Positions 58,771 through 64,000 of a stretch of 64,000 nucleotides of DNA are shown piece by piece; the stretch's first letter is position 1; each line of letters opens with the position of its first letter. Below the pieces are notes generated by a model, which saw only the letters and a program-made list of their open reading frames with translations, searched no databases and was not told the DNA's origin. The translations under genes were made by a program, and so were the position numbers. Source of the stretch: Euryarchaeota archaeon UBA242 (lineage in GTDB: Archaea; Thermoplasmatota; Poseidoniia; Poseidoniales; Poseidoniaceae); NCBI GenBank assembly GCA_002499015.1, contig DAJY01000098.1, forward strand, positions 1 to 64,000. Reading direction: 5' to 3'.

Positions 58771-58778
58771 TATTTATT
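58771..58778 (-). promoter_or_regulatory. Candidate TATA box for the AAA+-like operon
   Basis: AATAAATA on the minus strand is centred about 26 bp before the ATG at 58748, which fits a leaderless transcript and argues for that start rather than an upstream one at 58817. Confidence 0.4.
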
Positions 58779-58807
58779 GTTTGACCTAATCAATAGGCCC
58801 CGCAGAC

Positions 58808-58824
58808 GTGTTAACACATGTTAA
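58808..58824. repeat. Overlapping palindromes upstream of the AAA+-like gene
   Basis: GTGTTAACAC (58808-58817) is a perfect palindrome; TTAACA (58811-58816) and TGTTAA (58819-58824) form an overlapping inverted repeat. They lie 30-50 bp upstream of the candidate TATA box of the AAA+-like gene and may bind a regulator. Confidence 0.4.
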
Positions 58825-58867
58825 TCAAATCACCATAGCACTAATTTGAGGTCTTTACAGGAGTAAA

Positions 58868-58920
58868 TAACGCAACTCTAACGCATGACTAACGCGTTAG
58901 GTGAAGCGTTAAACGCGTTA
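58868..58920. promoter_or_regulatory. Six-copy TAACGC/GCGTTA array
   Basis: Three direct copies of TAACGC start at 58868, 58879 and 58890, exactly 11 bp apart, followed by three inverted copies, GCGTTA, at 58894, 58906 and 58915. The third and fourth copies merge into the perfect palindrome CTAACGCGTTAG (58889-58900). The array lies between the AAA+-like gene and HMG-CoA reductase and ends about 15 bp before the candidate TATA box of the latter, so it is well placed as an operator or activator site. Confidence 0.65.
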
Positions 58921-58935
58921 ATCGATAGCATATCT

Positions 58936-58944
58936 GATAAATAC
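58936..58944 (+). promoter_or_regulatory. Candidate TATA box for HMG-CoA reductase
   Basis: GATAAATAC lies about 80 bp before the ATG at 59022 and directly downstream of the TAACGC array, predicting a leader of roughly 55 nt. Confidence 0.3.
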
Positions 58945-59021
58945 GAAAACAACACATCCAGGTCTAATCAAGCGATGTCTTGATGTGATTGAGATTAGTG
59001 GCTCAGCACAGAGGAAGCGAT

Positions 59022-60320
59022 ATGTCTGTTGAAAATAGTCGCCTCAGTGGTTTTTTCCGGCTATCTGTTACCGAGCGTAGGCAAATTGTAGCCGAAGCAG
59101 CAGGTCTCAGCCAACAACAAATCGATGCACTGGCAGCCCATGGCGAGTTATCTGAAGATGCTGCCAACAATATGATCGAGAATGTGATTGGAACTATGTC
59201 CTTGCCCGTCGGAGTGGCAACAAACTTTGTTATCGATGGAAAACACTACCTAATACCATTCTGTTTAGAGGAATCTAGTGTTGTTGCTGCAGCATCCAAT
59301 ATGGCTAAGCGTTGCCTTTCTAGAGGTGGTTTCCGCACAAAAAATGACGGCCCAATGATGATTGGTCAATTACAGATTCTAGATTTAACCGATATTCCAG
59401 CAGCGATTTCAATTCTTGAAGATTCCAAAGATGAATTGATGAAAATATGTAACGACAGGCCGAGTACTATGATCAAACTAGGTGGTGGATGCAAAGAAAT
59501 CGAATTGAGAGTGATCGAAAGCCTATCTGGACCAATGCTAATATTGCACATTTTAGTTGATACAAGGGATGCTATGGGCGCAAATGCAGTCAATACAATG
59601 GCCGAACTTATTGCCCCAGAAGTTGAAAGGCTAACCGGTGGAAGAGTCCACTTGAAGATACTATCCAACCTTGCAGCACATCGTTTAGCAAGAGTTGAGG
59701 CTACCTTTACTGCTGAAGATTTATCAGATGATGGAACTCGAGAAAATGGATTACAGATCATTACAGGTATATTGGAAGCATATCATTTCGCCATTGCAGA
59801 CCCATTTAGGGCAGTCACACATAACAAAGGAGTGATGAATGCCATCAGTAGTGTTTCTGTAGCCTGTGGACAAGATTGGAGAGCAATAGAGGCGGGATGC
59901 CATGCTTGGGCATCACATCGATCAGGAATCTACTCATCGATGACACAATGGGTACAAGATGAGAATGGTGACCTTGTGGGCTCTATTGAGACCCCAATGG
60001 CCGTAGGGATTGTCGGGGGAGCGATTAAGGTGCACCCTGTCGCTAGGGCTAATTTGGCGATCCTCGGTGTTGATTCCGCTCAAGAATTAGCAGGTGTCAT
60101 CGCAGCATCTGGATTGGCACAGAACTTAGGAGCTCTAAGAGCACTATCAACCAGCGGAATTCAATCTGGCCATATGAAACTACATTCTCGCAATATGGCG
60201 GTTAGCGCAGGCGCTTTAGATGACGAAGTCGGAATCATCTCACAGCGATTACAGGCTTTCAATGGCCCTAAAACTCAAACTAAAGTCCAAGAGTTACTTG
60301 AACAACTAAGAAATGAATAA
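59022..60320 (+). CDS. hmgA: HMG-CoA reductase, class II (bacterial-type)
   Basis: Reduces HMG-CoA to mevalonate, the committed step of archaeal isoprenoid synthesis. 432 residues from the ATG at 59022, with AGAGGAAG upstream; a TTG at 58989 is the only longer start. Class II features are ENVIGTMSLPVGVATNF, the catalytic Glu in that block, VDTRDAMGANAVNTMAE, GQDWRAIEAGCHAW, and the C-terminal catalytic His in GHMKLH. Class II enzymes are bacterial in origin but are also found in Thermoplasmatales and Archaeoglobus. The array of TAACGC sites upstream suggests regulated expression. Supplies precursors for the lipid genes at 1-2131. Confidence 0.93.
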   Translation: MSVENSRLSGFFRLSVTERRQIVAEAAGLSQQQIDALAAHGELSEDAANNMIENVIGTMSLPVGVATNFVIDGKHYLIPFCLEESSVVAAASNMAKRCLSRGGFRTKNDGPMMIGQLQILDLTDIPAAISILEDSKDELMKICNDRPSTMIKLGGGCKEIELRVIESLSGPMLILHILVDTRDAMGANAVNTMAELIAPEVERLTGGRVHLKILSNLAAHRLARVEATFTAEDLSDDGTRENGLQIITGILEAYHFAIADPFRAVTHNKGVMNAISSVSVACGQDWRAIEAGCHAWASHRSGIYSSMTQWVQDENGDLVGSIETPMAVGIVGGAIKVHPVARANLAILGVDSAQELAGVIAASGLAQNLGALRALSTSGIQSGHMKLHSRNMAVSAGALDDEVGIISQRLQAFNGPKTQTKVQELLEQLRNE

Positions 60321-60322
60321 TT

Positions 60323-60937
60323 TCATTCTTCTGCTTGTTCTAAAATGGGTAGAGTTGATTGTACAGTTAAGTCAATGTCTTCTTCTTCCAGCAGTGTTTC
60401 AGCACCGACCATCCCATCTAGCATGCCAGATGATTGAACCTGCTCCCTAAACCATGCCTTGACCTTCTTTCTTTCAGTAAATGGGCAACCAAATGTTTCC
60501 GAAAATCTTCGAGTGGTAATCAATCTACGGGTATTTCCATCTTTTCTCCGGTCAACCATTCCCAATTGCGCTAGTTCTCGGACGTAATCATATGCTTTTT
60601 GCCCCAACAACTCAACTAATCTAGATTGGGCCATAGGTTGATGGTATGCGATTAGAGCAGCGGCCTTGAGTAATTTTTGAGGAATTTCTGTTCTTGCTTC
60701 TTTAGGTAGATGATCTGCAATTTGTGGTTTGACTTCAATAGCCCAGCGGTCACCGATTTCTGCTATTTGTAGAGCGCCACCTCTGCGACGTTTCAAGGTG
60801 GCTCTAAGTGAATTAAGAGAATCTATCATCTCTTCGGCATCATACCCTAATGATTCCGATAATTCTGAAATCGCCATTGAACGACCTGCTCCGAACAATG
60901 TTGCTTCAAGTAATGATTCCAATGGTAATTCGCTCAT
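60323..60937 (-). CDS. scpB: ScpB, condensin complex subunit
   Basis: Winged-helix subunit of the SMC-ScpA-ScpB condensin that organises and segregates chromosomes. 204 residues: two winged-helix units, with ATLFGAGRSMAISELSESLG in the first and KLLKAAALIAYHQPMAQSRL, then ELAQLGMVDRR and RFSETFGCP in the second, the usual ScpB pattern. It is 12 nt downstream of scpA, with AGGAG in the gap, on the same strand as smc. The C-terminus ends in a short acidic tail. Confidence 0.88.
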   Translation of the reverse strand: MSELPLESLLEATLFGAGRSMAISELSESLGYDAEEMIDSLNSLRATLKRRRGGALQIAEIGDRWAIEVKPQIADHLPKEARTEIPQKLLKAAALIAYHQPMAQSRLVELLGQKAYDYVRELAQLGMVDRRKDGNTRRLITTRRFSETFGCPFTERKKVKAWFREQVQSSGMLDGMVGAETLLEEEDIDLTVQSTLPILEQAEE

Positions 60938-60949
60938 GTAAATAACTCC

Positions 60950-62218
60950 TTACTCCACTAACCACTCATGGTTACCCAATGAGTCCTCAATATTATTTGA
61001 ATCATTTTTATTTGACTCTACCGCGTTTTCTTGATTGATAATATGTTGCACTTGCTCTGGAACCAATACAATTTCAACGGCCTCTTCTGTTTGTAATAAT
61101 TCTGTCGCCTTTTTCAACGACCTTTCTTCCTTCAGTTTCATTTTTTTAGCCCTATCCACTAAGTTGTCAGCGTGGCGTTGCGAACCTGTAACTTGTTCTT
61201 GGATACGAATAGATTCTTGTTCCTGCTCCGATTTTATCATTTCAATAATCTCAGCAAAGTTATTATTTGGTCTTAGATCTTCAAGATATATCACCCCATC
61301 TGGAACAGTATCTTGGTAAATGCTAGCAATTCCACGGTGTGTTAGGAATAAACCTGCAATAAAAGAAGAGACCTTTGCTTCATCTTGATACCCTTCTGGC
61401 ACTGAACCATATGTTTGCTCCAGGATTAGTTTCAATTCCTCCATAACATCAGCAACTGGAACATTATTGGAGCCTGCTTTGAGACATGTTTGTCTCAATG
61501 CTCTCCAACAGCGCTCGATATCACCTTCTAGGTCTTCATTGTGCATTCTGCCACCGATATCGGATAAGTATTCAGATAATTCTTTTTCGTGAGCAATTCG
61601 ATTGATTTCTCTTAATTTCAATTCTTCTGCATCATCTGCTGCATCCTTGAATGCCGATAACAATTCACCAAGAGTAACTGGTCGTCCTTCCGCCCTACGA
61701 ACTCTCTCGTCAAATAATGAAGGTAAAACAGAGTCTGCACCACCTTCAAGGACTGCATTGGTAAAGAAAAATGCTTCATCATCGTATTCTGCTTCCCAGC
61801 CGAATTCCATTTCATCATCCCAATCATCTTCTTCATCAGCGCGTTGAACTCTTTCAAACAATGTTGCTGCTTGGTGATTCAAAACTTCCCACGAAAGACG
61901 GATTAATCGGCCACAGGCGGGTAAATCTAATCCGGATGCTTGCGATTTTACTCTTTCAGTAAATACTTTCAGGAATGCCGATAAATCGATATTCCAGGCA
62001 TCTAGTCCCTCTTCTCTAACCAATGATAGAACTAACGCTACAGAACGATCGAAAGGATCTTCGAGGCTTTGATGTTCGGCTTCTTCTGTTTTTGCAATAT
62101 CAATAATACGGTCACTAAAAGATCGAGCTTCACTACTTTCTTCACCTGACTCCAGTAATTGGTCGATGATATCCTGCCTGAGGAACCATTTATCCAAAAC
62201 AGCCTGATGTTCCACCAT
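60950..62218 (-). CDS. scpA: ScpA, kleisin subunit of condensin
   Basis: Kleisin that bridges the SMC heads. 422 residues, considerably longer than the usual 230-280. The N-terminal part has DPFDRSVALVLSLVREEGLD with AWNIDLSAFLKVFTERV, corresponding to the kleisin N-terminal helical domain, and the winged-helix C-terminal domain is seen in FIAGLFLTHRGIASIYQD. An extra acidic insert (EEDDWDDEMEFGWEAEYDDE) and a C-terminal tail of about 90 residues, rich in Glu, Lys and Asn, explain the length. ATG 62218 has GGAGTGA 6 nt upstream; a GTG at 62227 overlaps the smc stop. Forms an operon with smc and scpB. Confidence 0.87.
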   Translation of the reverse strand: MVEHQAVLDKWFLRQDIIDQLLESGEESSEARSFSDRIIDIAKTEEAEHQSLEDPFDRSVALVLSLVREEGLDAWNIDLSAFLKVFTERVKSQASGLDLPACGRLIRLSWEVLNHQAATLFERVQRADEEDDWDDEMEFGWEAEYDDEAFFFTNAVLEGGADSVLPSLFDERVRRAEGRPVTLGELLSAFKDAADDAEELKLREINRIAHEKELSEYLSDIGGRMHNEDLEGDIERCWRALRQTCLKAGSNNVPVADVMEELKLILEQTYGSVPEGYQDEAKVSSFIAGLFLTHRGIASIYQDTVPDGVIYLEDLRPNNNFAEIIEMIKSEQEQESIRIQEQVTGSQRHADNLVDRAKKMKLKEERSLKKATELLQTEEAVEIVLVPEQVQHIINQENAVESNKNDSNNIEDSLGNHEWLVE

Positions 62219-62223
62219 TATTC

Positions 62224-64000
62224 TCACTCCAAGGTTTCCTCTTCGCCAACAACTTGTGTTTGCTCAACTTCAGCCTCGCCATCTTCTTCTGCCAATATTG
62301 CCTTAGCGATTTCTACTCTCTCTTCAATATCTTCAGTCATATCGGCAGTGCGTTCACTCAAAGATGCAAGAGTGCTTGATTCTCCATCGCTTTGTAATAA
62401 ATTATCATTTAAAAATGACAATATACCTCCTAGTGAACTAGGAGCTTCCAATGAATCAGGTACTAATGGCATCTCGAACAAGGCCGCCGCTGCTTCATCG
62501 ATACGTGATTGGTTTTGTTCGGATGCTTCATTCGCTTCTTTCCAAGCTCTAGCCCCTAATTCCAATGCTCTTTCCTTATCGAAATCAACAATACGACGAC
62601 TACATCCATCGCCACCGTGTGTAATTCCGATGTGATGGTCGGCTAAGCGCAATGATACCTTGCGCAGCGTTACCATGATGAATTGAGCTCTCTTTGAACG
62701 TTCACTGCACATCTTAGCAATTCTTTCAGCATTATACCCGTCAAGATTTTGGTCAACTTCATCGAAGTAGTAGAATGGACTAGGGTCATAATCCTGTATT
62801 GCGAAAATCAAGGCAAGTGCTGCCATTGATTGTTCGCCACCAGATAGTTGATGACGTGTCACCTTAGCAGATTTTCCACGTGGTTGTGCCCATAACTCTA
62901 GGCCACCTTTGAATGGTTCTTTTGGATTCTCAAGGAATAATTCACCACGACCTCCATCGCTTAGAGCATTGTATGCAACCTTGAAATTCTCATTTACCTT
63001 CTCGAGGACATTTAACAGGCGTTCCTTTCTTTGCGATTCTAATTGCTCTGTGACATCCAATAAATGCTTCCTGCGGCTCTGTAATGTTTTGAAATCATCT
63101 CTCATTTCGTCAAGTCTTTCTTGACAATGATCGAATTGTTCAATCGCAAGCATATTGACCGGTCCATATCCATCAAGTTGACGCTCAAGTCCTCTAACTT
63201 TCTTTTCTGCATCCCCAACGCTAGGTAGGGTGACATCAATTTGTGCTGGTTCAATATCTGAATCTGACATTTCAGACAATAATTCATCCAGTGTTTCTTG
63301 CTTTAGTGTCAATGAACGACCTATCTCTTCGGCCATTTGGGTACGAGAAGTTGCATCATTTGCTCTTTGAGTCAAATCTGCTCTTAGTGAAGCCCTTTCC
63401 TCAACTAATTGAACCCGCTCATTTTCTAATCCTTGATTTTCTTCAAGGAATTCTGAACGCTCAATTTCCTTGGCTGCGAGTTCTATAGAATCAGTTGCTA
63501 TGGCTGCTTGCATCAAGTCTATCTTTTCACTACGAGATACAATCGAAATCTTGATAGTAGAAATCCTCCCATCAAATTCGACAACTCTACTAGCGAGTAA
63601 ATCTCTGTGACCTGAACCGCTAGCAAGTGCATCTTGAGCCCTATTCCTCAATCCTTGTGCCTCTAATCGCTTGACTTCCGCCTTGTGTAATCTTTCCTTG
63701 AGATGTGCCGGGCTGGCATTTTCTAGACTTGCTTGTTCTACAGTTCTATCACTTTCAGATTGCTCAAATTGTTTTTGTGCAACATCTAATGCAGCGAGTG
63801 TTTGACTCGCTTGGCTTTGCAAAGTACTTAATTTCCTTTCGATATCGGCAACTGCCCCCAAAGACTTGTTGTGAGTGGTCCTAGATTGTTTTAGTTCAGC
63901 GCGCCATTCTTGTTGCTTTGAAGCATGCTCTCCATCGGTGAGTATATTGATTTTCGCTCTTACTTCTGATTGTACCCTCCTAGCATCTACAAGTGCCCCG
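62224..64000 (-). CDS. smc: SMC chromosome-segregation ATPase, 3' part
   Basis: C-terminal part (about 592 residues) of an SMC protein; the frame stays open to the window edge, so the 5' part is missing. It covers the second coiled coil, then the C-terminal ATPase head with the signature LSGGEQSMAALALIFAIQDY, the Walker B PFYYFDEVDQNLD and the D-loop/H-motif region QFIMVTLRKVSLRLADHHIG. After the head there is an acidic tail of about 120 residues (RIDEAAAALFEMPLVPDSLE onward), longer than in typical bacterial SMC. It is the first gene of the smc-scpA-scpB run. Confidence 0.93.
   Translation of the reverse strand, partial: GALVDARRVQSEVRAKINILTDGEHASKQQEWRAELKQSRTTHNKSLGAVADIERKLSTLQSQASQTLAALDVAQKQFEQSESDRTVEQASLENASPAHLKERLHKAEVKRLEAQGLRNRAQDALASGSGHRDLLASRVVEFDGRISTIKISIVSRSEKIDLMQAAIATDSIELAAKEIERSEFLEENQGLENERVQLVEERASLRADLTQRANDATSRTQMAEEIGRSLTLKQETLDELLSEMSDSDIEPAQIDVTLPSVGDAEKKVRGLERQLDGYGPVNMLAIEQFDHCQERLDEMRDDFKTLQSRRKHLLDVTEQLESQRKERLLNVLEKVNENFKVAYNALSDGGRGELFLENPKEPFKGGLELWAQPRGKSAKVTRHQLSGGEQSMAALALIFAIQDYDPSPFYYFDEVDQNLDGYNAERIAKMCSERSKRAQFIMVTLRKVSLRLADHHIGITHGGDGCSRRIVDFDKERALELGARAWKEANEASEQNQSRIDEAAAALFEMPLVPDSLEAPSSLGGILSFLNDNLLQSDGESSTLASLSERTADMTEDIEERVEIAKAILAEEDGEAEVEQTQVVGEEETLE

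Noticed and set aside
58749..58817. Longer start of the AAA+-like protein
   Set aside because: A TATA-like element inside the extension predicts transcription starting at the downstream ATG.

Overview
The window is a gene-dense stretch of archaeal chromosome, AT-rich by eye, with short gaps and frequent 1 to 4 nt gene overlaps. Archaeal identity comes from aIF2-gamma, ribosomal protein S6e, the diphthamide enzyme Dph2, Orc1/Cdc6, RPA with an RPA-associated partner, a Hel308-type helicase, a Cgi121-like KEOPS subunit, geranylgeranyl diphosphate synthase and geranylgeranyl reductase. Bacterial-type genes are mixed in: gyrA/gyrB, class II HMG-CoA reductase, a class II CCA/poly(A) polymerase and smc-scpA-scpB. 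With the many secreted peptidases and an acyl-CoA dehydrogenase, this fits a marine heterotrophic Thermoplasmatota archaeon of the Marine Group II (Poseidoniales) kind. That placement is inference; no rRNA is present to test it. Ribosome binding sites of the AGGTGA/GGAGGTG type are common and often decide starts; a few genes look leaderless. No tRNA, rRNA, CRISPR array or insertion sequence was recognised.

Region by region. 1-2131: lipid genes (geranylgeranyl reductase, prenyl diphosphate synthase) on the minus strand. 2214-5883: a degenerate HemC-like protein, an unknown helical protein and a protein with three SAP-like repeats. 5888-11503: a minus-strand run going from RPA and its partner through a small unknown protein to a type IV pilus-type ATPase with two single-domain platform proteins. 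11715-14558: TldD/PmbA. 14633-17854: Cgi121 and Hel308. 17948-24423: membrane proteins, a SprT-like protease, a thioesterase, an AspA-like deacylase and an isopropylmalate/homocitrate synthase homologue. 24529-29200: gyrase. 29201-29689: the longest gap. 29690-37212: AroD, then secreted proteins and two surface peptidases. 37299-44910: membrane proteins, a thymidylate kinase fused to an unknown domain, and a coupled run of Smr-like, PIMT-like, HEAT-like and M61 peptidase genes. 44901-51577: SerK/ParB-like, CCA-type polymerase, EF-hand protein, acyl-CoA dehydrogenase, GcvH, phosphoribosyltransferase, Dph2. 51670-55141: Orc1/Cdc6, S6e, aIF2-gamma, PIN protein. 55382-58748: an overlapping minus-strand operon of DUF357, a beta-propeller protein and an AAA+-like protein with damaged Walker motifs. 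59022-60320: HMG-CoA reductase. 60323-64000: scpB, scpA and the 3' part of smc.

Several genes share processes: isoprenoid lipid synthesis (HMG-CoA reductase, GGPP synthase, geranylgeranyl reductase); replication and chromosome maintenance (Orc1, RPA, gyrase, Hel308, SMC-ScpAB); translation (S6e, aIF2-gamma, Dph2, Cgi121). The most unusual items are the AAA+-like/beta-propeller/DUF357 operon, a phased TAACGC repeat array upstream of HMG-CoA reductase, the HemC-like protein lacking catalytic residues, a 10-bp hairpin covering the start of the PIN gene, and a 240-bp non-coding gap holding four perfect palindromes.
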